Shown here piece by piece: positions 1 through 6,354 of a stretch of DNA of 9,136 nucleotides (its first letter is position 1; each line of letters starts with the position of its first letter). The notes beneath the pieces are model-generated. The model was not told the DNA's origin. It searched no databases and saw nothing but the letters and a program-made list of their open reading frames with translations. The stretch comes from DATAXP01 sp036272935 (lineage in GTDB: Bacteria; Planctomycetota; Planctomycetia; Pirellulales; PNKZ01): the NCBI GenBank assembly GCA_036272935.1, contig DATAXP010000159.1, forward strand, positions 1 through 9,136. Reading direction: 5' to 3'. Made by a program: the position numbers and the translations under genes.

Positions 1-76
1 AGGCAGGCAGCGACCGCCGCGCGACCGCCAGCGCCGTCAGAATCACCGCCTTCGGGCTCTTGCTCGTCGCACTCAT
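1..76 (-). CDS. 5' end of a minus-strand gene, cut by the window edge
   Basis: Only the first 25 codons are visible. They begin at the ATG at 74-76 and run off the left edge; the protein starts MSATSKSPKAVILTALAVAR and continues RSLPA. The bases just upstream read AAGGAGGT in coding sense. This is a near-perfect Shine-Dalgarno core, but it lies only one or two bases from the ATG, which is closer than usual. No other start fits: the nearby GTG in another frame runs into a stop within ten codons. The N-terminus has a basic stretch, then a short hydrophobic run (AVILTALAVA). From memory it resembles the start of some planctomycete IS4/IS5-like transposases (an Ala/Leu-rich segment before Leu-Pro), but 25 residues cannot establish this. 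A gene start is fairly likely; its identity is not known. Confidence 0.4.
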   Translation of the reverse strand, partial: MSATSKSPKAVILTALAVARRSLPA

Positions 77-84
77 ACCTCCTT
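77..84 (-). promoter_or_regulatory. Strong Shine-Dalgarno sequence abutting the ATG at 76
   Basis: On the minus strand these bases read AAGGAGGT, followed directly by ATG. The match to the anti-SD core is complete, but the spacing is shorter than the usual five to nine bases. Most other genes here lack so strong a site, so this is the best support for the truncated edge gene. Confidence 0.5.
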
Positions 85-159
85 GCTACGCACGCGACAA
101 CGCTAGCAGCCGAACGCAGGCACCCGGTTTTCTACAGAGCCAGACGAGAGCCGTTCTTG

Positions 160-194
160 CCCTCTTCGTGCTCTTTGTGTCCTTGTGGTTCTTG
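160..194. repeat. Degenerate ACACAAAG-type dispersed repeat fragment
   Basis: Just after the permease stop the minus strand reads roughly AACCACAAGGACACAAAG followed by AGCACGAAGAG, a purine/CA-rich string built on repeats of an ACAAAG/ACAAGG-like unit. From memory, very similar strings are scattered through planctomycete and verrucomicrobial genomes. Its composition differs sharply from the GC-rich coding sequence beside it. There is no clear hairpin, so it is not an obvious terminator. It sits between the permease gene and the truncated edge gene. Confidence 0.45.
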
Positions 195-199
195 CCGAC

Positions 200-1213
200 T
201 TAGTAGTCGGTGGTCGCGAATTGCCGGCCCGCGGCCACCAGCAGGTACAGCATGAAAGCCACGCTGCTGAGCACCGACAGCTCGAGCGAGAAGAAGCCCG
301 CGCTGCGCAAGGCCGCAACGTCGAAGAGCTGCTTGAAAAAAGTCGAGGCATCGAGCTTATCGAATAGCAGGATGCTCAGGTCGCCCGGCTTGGGGAGCAG
401 CCAGTAGCCGGCGTCGGCCAGCCAGGTGACGCTCGGCGAGAACGACGACTCGGGGGCGATCTGCTTGGCGAGCGCCAACGCATGCCGGCCGTAGTTCATG
501 CCCCAGCAGAGCATCCAGAACGCGATCGAACCAAACACGCAGACCACCGTGCTGCGGGTACACACCGCCAGCAGCAGCGAGAAGCTGAAAAAGATCGCGA
601 AGTGCAGCAACAGCAGCGGCACGGCCCAAAAGTAGCCGGTGCTCCAGACGCCCGTGCGCAAGCCCAAGGCTAGCCAGGTGCCGCCGACGAAAATCGTCGC
701 GTGCAGCAGCACGAAGGCCAGCACGCCGCAGAACTTGCCCGCCAGCAGCCACCAACGCGGCGCCGGCTTGGCCAGCAGGACGGTGATGTGCCGCCGGTCG
801 AGGAAGCCCGGCAGAAATCCCGCGGTCCAAATCAACGTCAGCAACAGCCCGGCGGTGTCGGCCACGCCGCCGGCAAGGATCAGTTCCAGGCAATGGACGG
901 CGGTGCGCGCGTCGCGGGCCAAGGGGACTTTCACCGCGCCGAAGCCCAGCGTCAGCTCGCCGTCGATGATCGCGACCCCTTCTTTGGCGGCGCGCTGGCG
1001 ATCCTGGGCTTCGGGATCGGTCGGCGGCAGAAACTCGGGCATGTTCTCGGTCAGCTCGAGGTTCGCCGAGCCGCGCGTGCCGGCGCTCAGGCAGACCAAG
1101 ATGCACACGCCGCTCAGGCCCAGCAGCACCCAGAAAATGCCCGCGGCCAGCGATTGGCGGAACGTGTCGCGAACCATCCAGCCGACGGTGTTCAGGAACC
1201 AGCGAGCGTTCAT
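200..1213 (-). CDS. ABC-2 type transporter permease
   Basis: A 337-residue inner-membrane protein and the likely membrane half of an ABC exporter, pairing with the ATPase encoded just upstream. About six hydrophobic segments are visible, at roughly residues 22-44, 117-138, 155-182, 194-217, 222-242 and 305-328. A polar loop (about 45-115), probably extracytoplasmic, follows the first, and a shorter one (about 243-300) precedes the last. The cytoplasmic-type turn DRRHITVLLAKPAPRWWLLAGK (about 139-160) has the layout seen in ABC-2 permeases. The start is the ATG at 1211-1213, which overlaps the ATPase stop as ATGA; the frame is open about 46 codons further upstream, but that stretch lies inside the ATPase gene. 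The overlap implies translational coupling. The substrate cannot be told from sequence. It ends in TAA and is followed by a non-coding repeat. Confidence 0.85.
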   Translation of the reverse strand: MNARWFLNTVGWMVRDTFRQSLAAGIFWVLLGLSGVCILVCLSAGTRGSANLELTENMPEFLPPTDPEAQDRQRAAKEGVAIIDGELTLGFGAVKVPLARDARTAVHCLELILAGGVADTAGLLLTLIWTAGFLPGFLDRRHITVLLAKPAPRWWLLAGKFCGVLAFVLLHATIFVGGTWLALGLRTGVWSTGYFWAVPLLLLHFAIFFSFSLLLAVCTRSTVVCVFGSIAFWMLCWGMNYGRHALALAKQIAPESSFSPSVTWLADAGYWLLPKPGDLSILLFDKLDASTFFKQLFDVAALRSAGFFSLELSVLSSVAFMLYLLVAAGRQFATTDY

Positions 1214-1983
1214 GGCGCCGCCCCCGCGTACAACGGTTCCAGCGCATCTTCCAGGTCGCGGGGTTCGTTCTGGTCGGTGTCGCCGACAAGCTCGTCGAGC
1301 GGGCCGGTGAAGGCCACTTCGCCCGCTCGCATCACCGCCACGCGATCGCATAGGCTCTCGACGTCGGCCAGGCTATGCGACACAAGCAGGGCAGTGTGCC
1401 CCAGCCGTTGCCGCTTCCGCAGCACGCCGTGCAGCATCTGCCGAGCGAGCAGGTCCATGCCTTCGGCCGGCTCATCGAGCACCAGCAGTTCCGGATTGGC
1501 CACGAGCGCCTGGGCCAGGGCCAATCGCTGGAGCATCCCTTTGCTGAACGTGGCAATCGGATCGCCGGCCCGGTCGGCCAGGCCGACCTCGTCGAGCAGG
1601 GCGGGGATGCGCTGGCGTAAATCGCTTTTGGCAACACGCGACAAGGCGCCGTAGTAATCGAGCAGGCCGCGTGCCGTCAGGTAGGCCGCGAACGACTGGT
1701 GTTCGTGCACGAAGCCGACGCGGGCCAAGGTGCGGCGATCGGCCCAGGGGCGATCGAGCCGCTGGATGGTGCCTGAAGTCGGCCGGCTGATCGTCAGCAG
1801 GATTTTGACGAGCGTGGTCTTGCCGGCCCGGTTGGGGCCCAGCAGGCCGAACAAGCTGCCGGCGGGGACGGTGAAGCTTGCGCCGCGCAGGGCCTGGATG
1901 GCCCGTGCGCGCGGCCAGAGCCCGCGGCGGAATACCTTCCGCACGTTGTGGAACTCGACGGCGTTGGCGGGCGTGGCGGGCAC
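1210..1983 (-). CDS. ABC transporter ATP-binding protein (ABC-2 exporter type) with a Walker A variant
   Basis: A 257-residue cytoplasmic ATPase with all ABC motifs in order. Walker A is at about residues 49-57 (GPNRAGKTT, catalytic K55). A Glu-type Q-loop (VHEH, E94) is followed by YLTARGLLDYY. The signature is FSKGMLQR (146-153), Walker B is LLVLDE with catalytic E171, and the switch His is H203 in VSHS. The YLT segment and the FSKGM signature are typical of ABC-2 exporters. Walker A normally reads GPNGAGKTT; here the inner Gly is Arg52 (CGG at 1828-1830), one base from a Gly codon. The start is GTG at 1983, the only start codon between the in-frame stop at 2011-2013 and the first conserved strand. 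No clear ribosome site is visible. It begins 27 nt after the TadG-like gene and overlaps the permease by 4 nt, so it may be the fourth gene of that transcription unit. Confidence 0.9.
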   Translation of the reverse strand: MPATPANAVEFHNVRKVFRRGLWPRARAIQALRGASFTVPAGSLFGLLGPNRAGKTTLVKILLTISRPTSGTIQRLDRPWADRRTLARVGFVHEHQSFAAYLTARGLLDYYGALSRVAKSDLRQRIPALLDEVGLADRAGDPIATFSKGMLQRLALAQALVANPELLVLDEPAEGMDLLARQMLHGVLRKRQRLGHTALLVSHSLADVESLCDRVAVMRAGEVAFTGPLDELVGDTDQNEPRDLEDALEPLYAGAAP

Positions 1984-2010
1984 TTGTGAAAGAGGTTCGA
2001 GTGGTAGGCG

Positions 2011-4515
2011 TCACTGGATCAAGGTGATCTGAACGCCGTCGGCCATGATCTTCTGAAACGCGGTTTGCAGGTTTGTGACCATTTGGCTTTGCGTGCCGTT
2101 GACCACTTTATAGCTTGGCATATTGTCGGTGACGCTGCCGATGGTTTGCATCTCGGTCAGCGTCGACATCGCGCCGGCATATTCGGCGCCACCGGCAGTA
2201 ACGATCGGTCCGAACGCGATGCAGTTGATCTTCACCGGCTTGTTCGTGGTGGAATAACCAGGGGGCGAGGCGCTGTCGGCCGCGCAAATCTGGTTGCAGA
2301 TCGAATAAACCTGCGAGGTGACGGTCGAATCGTTGTCGTTGTAACCACCGACGCCGGTCGGGTATTGGCTACCGCTGGGGGAGTTGCTGTTGTAACGGAT
2401 GTTATAGTACGAGTTGTACGCGCCGCTGTTGGTGAGACTGGCGTTGGCGGTGGTATTCGGGCAGCCGTCGGTCTCGAAGATGATCATCTTCTGGGCGCCC
2501 TTGCGACCCATACCGCCAGCGTCACCGGTCGTTTGGCCGGTATTGTACGACTGCAACGACGTATTGCCGCTGAATTGGTTGTAAGCCAACATCAGCGCGT
2601 AGCTGTAGCAGGTACCGCCCATGGCGCGCGGCACCTCCAGGTTCATCGAATCGTACGGCGTGACGGTGGCACTGGAGTTGCCGATCGTCGGCACCGGATA
2701 CCACAACGAATCGAGCATGTTCGAGTAGTTGCGTCCCAGGCCGACGCGCACGCGGTTGAACCGCGAACCGTCGTCGTCGCTCGAGCTCGATTGCGGATCG
2801 CTGAACATGACCAGCGAAACGTAATCGTTCGGATGGTTGTTCTGAATGTCGGTCAACGCCGCGCGGATACCCAGCTTCAGCGCATACGTGGGCGATTCAT
2901 GGCAGGTGCCGGGCCAGTAGCAGTAGCGCGAGCATGTCGGCGATACGTCGTACCACATGTTGTAATTGCCCAGAAAATCGACCATCGACATCGGGCCGAA
3001 CCAGAAGCCGGTCTGCGGACGCTGCGGATTGTCGCCGTAGTGCATGTACGGCTTGGGGCTGCCGGAGAGACTGCTCTTGGCGGTGATCTTTACGGTGCCC
3101 CAGCTAAAATCGGGGCCGTAGCCGGTGTACGCCGTGTTGCCGTTGTCGATCGTGCTCCAACTGCTCGTGCCGGCTTGCATGATCCCCAGCACGTAGTCGA
3201 TGTAGTCCTTCCAGAATCGCTCGTTCAGATCGCTGGGCGGCCAACTCGACGTCGTGATCGACGAGGGAATCGACGTGTAGTAAACGATCCGGCCCGATTC
3301 CAACTGCGTTGGGAAGATGCTGGGCCCGACGCTCTTGATGAAATTCAGGATCGCCGTGTAATTCACGGAGTATGAGCCGCTGCCCGGCGCGGTCCAGCTT
3401 CCTGAGCTGTCCCACAGCAGCGAGTTGTCGTCGCAGGCGGTGGTCGTGTCGTAGTAGTAAAAGTATTTCTTGCGCCAATCATTGGCGGCACGTGGATCGG
3501 GCGGCCAGAGGTAGAACGTCTTGCCCCAGTAGCCGGGGCCTTGCGTGTAGCCGCTGAACGTGGTGGCCATGCTGTAGGCCTGGTAACCGCTGGTCTCGAA
3601 CGTGGCGTCGCGCGTGCTGTTGCCGGGACTCGAGATGTTCAACAGTTGGGCGGCGGTCTGGGCGTAGCTGCTGCCGGTGTTTTTGTTGGTCTTCTTGGGG
3701 ACATCGCCGGCCGGAGTGCTCATATAACTACTGGGGGCCGCGCTGAACGCCAGCGTTCCGCTCGAGTTGGTGTAAAAGTCAGAGACAATCGGCGGACGGC
3801 CGTCGGACGTGGTGGTCGTGATGTTCGCGCTGCCGTAGGGATACGTCGGCGATGAGTCGGGCATCGTCACGCCGGAATAATGGCCGAACGCCGGCACGAT
3901 GGTGTCCGGATTGTTGCCGCTGGTGCGGCCGCCGCTGTACGGAGTGCCCATCAGGCTGCTAAAGCGCATCGAGCCGGAAAAATCGAGGACGATCGCCACG
4001 TCGCGCGGCCGGTGGGCCGCGGTAGCAGTCGCCTGGATGTTCGGCTCGGTGAAGCTGAACATCTTCGAGAAGAACATGTGACTGCTGACCGGCACGCTCA
4101 CGGTGGCCTGCACCAGGCTCCAGTTGTCGGTCGACGAGCTCGTGAACACGCCTTCAAACTGTTGTGTGGAGGTATTGTAGGCGTAGCGCCCGATGTTCAC
4201 CGAAACCTGCGACGACGTGACCGCGGTGCCGAGGATCGAGTTCGCTGCGACCGCGGTTTGCGCAGTGGGCAACACATCGGAATAATTATTGTTCTCGCTG
4301 TTGGCCGTGATGCCGTTGAGTGCCCGGGCGCCGGCCATCGCGGCAAGGTCGGCGGCGCACGAGACCTGCGTACGCGCCGCCATCAGCAGGCCCAGGTCGA
4401 TTGCCAGGGCCACACAGGCCATCAGCGGAATCATGCACACGGCCACCAGCACCAGCGTGGTGCCGCGTCGTTGCGAAGCGAATGATCGCGATCGAAGCTG
4501 TCGTTTCATAGTCAT
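2011..4515 (-). CDS. TadG-like protein: Tad N-terminal anchor plus split vWA domain
   Basis: An 834-residue envelope protein. Residues 16-45 form one transmembrane anchor after RRG (RRGTTLVLVAVCMIPLMACV), followed by IDLGLLMAARTQVSCAADLAAMAGA, the typical Tad/TadG N-terminus. A von Willebrand A fold follows. Its MIDAS DxSxS is DFSGS (D178, S180, S182), the Thr is probably T635 in GGTCYS, and the last Asp is D683 in FETDG. Between the DxSGS loop and its first helix (about 543) lie roughly 360 extra residues rich in Ser, Thr, Tyr, Asn, Gly and Trp. The core resumes at about 543-575 (NDYVSLVMFSDP), and the C-terminus (about 785-834) closes like other vWA pilus proteins. Unlike the two proteins encoded upstream, it lacks Glu at +5 after the Gly, as expected for TadG, which is not a processed pseudopilin. 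The start at 4515 is 5 nt past the upstream stop; an ATG two codons on (4509) is an alternative. Likely role: anchoring or adhesion of a Tad-type pilus. Confidence 0.88.
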   Translation of the reverse strand: MTMKRQLRSRSFASQRRGTTLVLVAVCMIPLMACVALAIDLGLLMAARTQVSCAADLAAMAGARALNGITANSENNNYSDVLPTAQTAVAANSILGTAVTSSQVSVNIGRYAYNTSTQQFEGVFTSSSTDNWSLVQATVSVPVSSHMFFSKMFSFTEPNIQATATAAHRPRDVAIVLDFSGSMRFSSLMGTPYSGGRTSGNNPDTIVPAFGHYSGVTMPDSSPTYPYGSANITTTTSDGRPPIVSDFYTNSSGTLAFSAAPSSYMSTPAGDVPKKTNKNTGSSYAQTAAQLLNISSPGNSTRDATFETSGYQAYSMATTFSGYTQGPGYWGKTFYLWPPDPRAANDWRKKYFYYYDTTTACDDNSLLWDSSGSWTAPGSGSYSVNYTAILNFIKSVGPSIFPTQLESGRIVYYTSIPSSITTSSWPPSDLNERFWKDYIDYVLGIMQAGTSSWSTIDNGNTAYTGYGPDFSWGTVKITAKSSLSGSPKPYMHYGDNPQRPQTGFWFGPMSMVDFLGNYNMWYDVSPTCSRYCYWPGTCHESPTYALKLGIRAALTDIQNNHPNDYVSLVMFSDPQSSSSDDDGSRFNRVRVGLGRNYSNMLDSLWYPVPTIGNSSATVTPYDSMNLEVPRAMGGTCYSYALMLAYNQFSGNTSLQSYNTGQTTGDAGGMGRKGAQKMIIFETDGCPNTTANASLTNSGAYNSYYNIRYNSNSPSGSQYPTGVGGYNDNDSTVTSQVYSICNQICAADSASPPGYSTTNKPVKINCIAFGPIVTAGGAEYAGAMSTLTEMQTIGSVTDNMPSYKVVNGTQSQMVTNLQTAFQKIMADGVQITLIQ

Positions 4516-4520
4516 ATCAG

Positions 4521-5000
4521 CTACTGCACTTCACAGTCCATCACTGCCGTTGAAGTAATCGGCAAGCTGCTTGGCAAGCCGAGCAGCGTCATCACGCTCA
4601 CCTTGTAGTTGCCGGTAATCTGCACGCACACACTCTGCCCGGCAGTGCCGTTGGTCCAGGTGCCGATGTTGTTCCCGAGCGAATCGGACAGGTAGACCTG
4701 GGTTTGCTGGTTGCTCAGCGTTTGCCCGGCAAGAAACGAGGTGATGACACTCGTAACATTGCTCGTCGCGTCGCCGTAGGTCGTGCCCCCCAGCGTTACC
4801 GGCTGGATGTGCGCGATCGCGTAGCGGCAACCCTCGCGCGCCGCGTTGTCGAACAGGTGCAGCGTCATCAGGTACCGGCCGTATTCCATGATTCCCATGA
4901 TGAACATCAGCACGATCGGCAGCACGAGCGCCGCTTCGACGAGCGTGCTTCCCCGGCGTCGGTGCCTGGCTGCGGCTGTGTTATCGGTGTGGCGAATCAT
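4521..5000 (-). CDS. TadE/TadF-like minor pseudopilin
   Basis: A 159-residue protein with a basic N-terminus, then RRRG|STLVEAALVLPIVLMF (Gly17, Glu22) and a single hydrophobic helix to about residue 45. Glu at +5 after the Gly is the classical type IV prepilin peptidase signature shared by TadE and TadF. The segment LFDNAAREGCRYA after the helix is typical of the TadE-like family (the usual form is AAREGAR). The remainder is a small beta-rich, extracytoplasmic Thr/Ser-rich domain ending in MDCEVQ. It starts at the ATG at 5000, 22 nt after the upstream TadE-like stop, and is followed 5 nt later by the TadG-like gene. It probably acts in assembly of a Tad/Flp-type pilus, but no major pilin, ATPase or secretin gene is visible to confirm this. 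No strong ribosome site is seen, so it may depend on coupling. Confidence 0.87.
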   Translation of the reverse strand: MIRHTDNTAAARHRRRGSTLVEAALVLPIVLMFIMGIMEYGRYLMTLHLFDNAAREGCRYAIAHIQPVTLGGTTYGDATSNVTSVITSFLAGQTLSNQQTQVYLSDSLGNNIGTWTNGTAGQSVCVQITGNYKVSVMTLLGLPSSLPITSTAVMDCEVQ

Positions 5001-5022
5001 GATGTGTGTGTCGCAGGGGTGC

Positions 5023-5553
5023 TTAGTAGGGCAGGCTCGTGCTGATCGTGACCGTCGAGTCGTTGGCCGACAGCCACGTGGTGCTCACGGTGAGCGAACT
5101 AACCCCGGTGATCGTGCTCACTAGTCCCCAGCGCAGGCTGTTGTATGCCGTGCCGGAAGGAACGGTGACGCTGACACTAAACTTATCCAGCGGCGAGGCG
5201 TCGCCTGGATCGGTCCACGTGTCGGAGCTGAGATTGGTCAGCGTCACTGTGGCATTGTTCACGGCGGCAGTCGGCAATCCGGCCGAGGTCATGTAATTCA
5301 GCACCTCTTGCTGCACCATCGACACGGTGACGCCGGTGCCGCTCGAGTTCCCGCCGGCCGCGAGCCGCGCCCCTTCGCGCACGGCGTTCTGCAAGATCTC
5401 GGTCACTTGGATCATCCGCCCCACCTCCCACACGCCGAGCATCAGCGTGACGAGGATCGGCAACATTACTGCCGCTTCGACCGCCGCGAGGCCGCGGCGC
5501 GCGTTCGGCCGACGACCCGGCCGCGGGTGTAGAGTGGGGCAACGACGAGTCAC
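5023..5553 (-). CDS. TadE-like minor pseudopilin, first gene of the tad-type run
   Basis: A 176-residue protein with an Arg/Pro-rich leader, then ARRG|LAAVEAAVMLPILVTLML (Gly21, Glu26 at +5) and one hydrophobic helix to about residue 42. The helix is followed by VWEVGRMIQVTEILQNAVREGARLA. The (A/V)REGAR segment just past the helix is the most recognisable TadE mark. The C-terminal part is Ser/Thr-rich and beta-like and ends in STSLPY. The start is GTG at 5551-5553; an in-frame stop lies at 5584-5586 and no better start codon intervenes, so the N-terminus is well bounded. It precedes the second TadE/F-like gene by 22 nt. Together with the TadG-like gene the order matches the tadE-tadF-tadG arrangement of tight-adherence loci. 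The 281-bp region upstream presumably holds the promoter, but no convincing -35/-10 pair stands out. Confidence 0.87.
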   Translation of the reverse strand: MTRRCPTLHPRPGRRPNARRGLAAVEAAVMLPILVTLMLGVWEVGRMIQVTEILQNAVREGARLAAGGNSSGTGVTVSMVQQEVLNYMTSAGLPTAAVNNATVTLTNLSSDTWTDPGDASPLDKFSVSVTVPSGTAYNSLRWGLVSTITGVSSLTVSTTWLSANDSTVTISTSLPY

Positions 5554-5627
5554 GAGATGCCTAATCGAGGGTCCGGAAAGACACTACAACCGTAGCTTAT
5601 TTCCGCCCGGCAGGACTGCCGCCTATT

Positions 5628-5669
5628 TAGCCGTGTCGCTTGCGACGCGCGGGGCAAGCCCCGCGGCTA
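5628..5669. repeat. Cloverleaf-like palindromic repeat A
   Basis: An outer stem TAGCCG (5628-5633) pairs with CGGCTA (5664-5669) and encloses two hairpins. CGTGTCGC (5632-5639) pairs with GCGACGCG (5642-5649) with one G-T wobble. CGCGGGGC (5648-5655) pairs with GCCCCGCG (5658-5665). The stems share some bases, so alternative folds are possible. The design is the same as the neighbouring repeat but the sequence is unrelated. It looks like a non-coding dispersed repeat of a kind common in planctomycetes (from memory). Confidence 0.6.
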
Positions 5670-5700
5670 GAGCGCTTTCCAGCTAGCTGTAGCGGCGAGG

Positions 5701-5762
5701 TCGGGTGCCATGCTTACACTTGCGTGAGCATGTCCACGACGAGCGTGGACATGGCACCCCGA
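5701..5762. repeat. Cloverleaf-like palindromic repeat B
   Basis: An outer stem of about 12 bp (TCGGGTGCCATG at 5701-5712 with CATGGCACCCCGA at 5750-5762, one bulged C) encloses two hairpins. ATGCTTAC (5710-5717) pairs with GTGAGCAT (5724-5731) with one wobble. CATGTCCACG (5729-5738) pairs perfectly with CGTGGACATG (5744-5753). CATG is shared between stems, giving alternative pairings. The precision of three nested stems points to selection or to a mobile repeat rather than chance. Confidence 0.7.
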
Positions 5763-5834
5763 CAGGACGCCACACCGTTGCGAAACGCGCTTTAAATGGC
5801 AGAAATGGCTTGATCCGCGTGCGGCTTAAAACCA

Positions 5835-6326
5835 TCATGTGCCGCTCAACTCGCACATTCCCCACTGACCGTTGCATTCGTCGACTTCGATTCGCAGCAC
5901 CAGGGGACGGATCGCCTGACGCGATCCGAGATTGTCGAGCAGCCGGCGGCCGATGTGCCTCGCCAGCATCTCAGCCGTCGTGTTCGGGACCGGCAGCAAG
6001 ATGCAATCCCCTCGGGGAAACACCCAGCGGCGATCCTCGAACCTCGCCTCCACGCTGTCGGCATCGGCCACCACTTTGATCGTTGGATGCTGCGTCGGCA
6101 GCAGCACGTGATGATCGAGCTCGTCGCAAATCGCCTTCAGCGCGTCGCGCAGGGCGATGAAATCGACAACGTAGTGGTTCTCGTCCAGTGGCCCCGACAC
6201 TTCGGCCGCCACGCGGTAGTTGTGCCCGTGCAGCCGCTCGCAGATGTTGCCGGCGTAGGTGATGAAATGCGCAGCGCTGAACACCAGGTAATCCTTGGTG
6301 ACGCGCACTTGATAGGTTTCAGACAT
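5835..6326 (-). CDS. 6-pyruvoyl-tetrahydropterin synthase / QueD family protein, CExxHGH type
   Basis: A 163-residue cytoplasmic T-fold enzyme acting on dihydroneopterin triphosphate. The zinc ligands are H20 (SAAHF) and H33 and H35 (LHGHNY). The catalytic Cys29 and an adjacent Glu30 give CERLHGH. Further family marks are VVDF (about 53-56), LDHH with D70 and H71, TTAEMLA (about 118-124), and E147/E150 in IEVDECNG, one of which should bind the pterin. Length is slightly above that of typical QueD. Plain QueD has CxxxHGH; folate-type PTPS-III has ExxHGH. Having both residues is, from memory, the mark of proteins that may do both reactions, so either the preQ0 or the pterin/folate branch is possible. 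The ATG at 6326 follows the CitG-like stop by 28 nt; no strong ribosome site or room for a riboswitch is seen, so co-transcription with that gene is likely. Confidence 0.88.
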   Translation of the reverse strand: MSETYQVRVTKDYLVFSAAHFITYAGNICERLHGHNYRVAAEVSGPLDENHYVVDFIALRDALKAICDELDHHVLLPTQHPTIKVVADADSVEARFEDRRWVFPRGDCILLPVPNTTAEMLARHIGRRLLDNLGSRQAIRPLVLRIEVDECNGQWGMCELSGT

Positions 6327-6354
6327 TGGCTAATTGCTGATCGCTGACCGTTCC

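Larger units (their letters stand above)
5554..5834. other. Intergenic region with two three-stem palindromic repeats
   Basis: No gene is supported in these 281 bp. Short open frames here are broken by, or made of, the repeats at 5628-5669 and 5701-5762. Both flanking genes point the same way (minus), so this region should hold the terminator of the pterin gene pair and the promoter of the tad-type run. The hairpins could serve as the former; no clear sigma-70-like promoter was recognised. Confidence 0.6.

Noticed and set aside
1214..1351. An N-terminal extension of the permease by 46 codons
   Set aside because: It would lie wholly within the ATPase gene and is Arg/Gly-rich; the ATGA overlap at 1210-1213 and the hydrophobic N-terminus favour the ATG at 1213.
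701..1654. A 317-codon plus-strand open frame
   Set aside because: Antisense to the ABC permease and ATPase, with low-complexity Gln/Arg/Ala content and no family marks.
2065..3375. A 436-codon plus-strand open frame
   Set aside because: It lies entirely opposite the TadG-like gene and is Arg/Val/Ala-rich antisense reading; the minus-strand protein has a clear anchor and vWA motifs.
5586..5612. A sigma-70 promoter for the first TadE-like gene (TTGTAG, 17 bp, GATTAG on the minus strand)
   Set aside because: Each hexamer matches only three of six consensus positions and the -10 would lie about ten bases from the start codon.
5701..5762. A tRNA gene, because of the cloverleaf shape
   Set aside because: It has only two inner hairpins, no T-loop or D-loop consensus, no CCA-type acceptor and a perfect inner stem; it is a palindromic repeat.
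6327..6354. A preQ1 riboswitch ahead of the pterin synthase
   Set aside because: Only 28 nt separate the gene from the upstream stop, with a simple GCTGATCGCTGA-like repetition and no aptamer-like fold.
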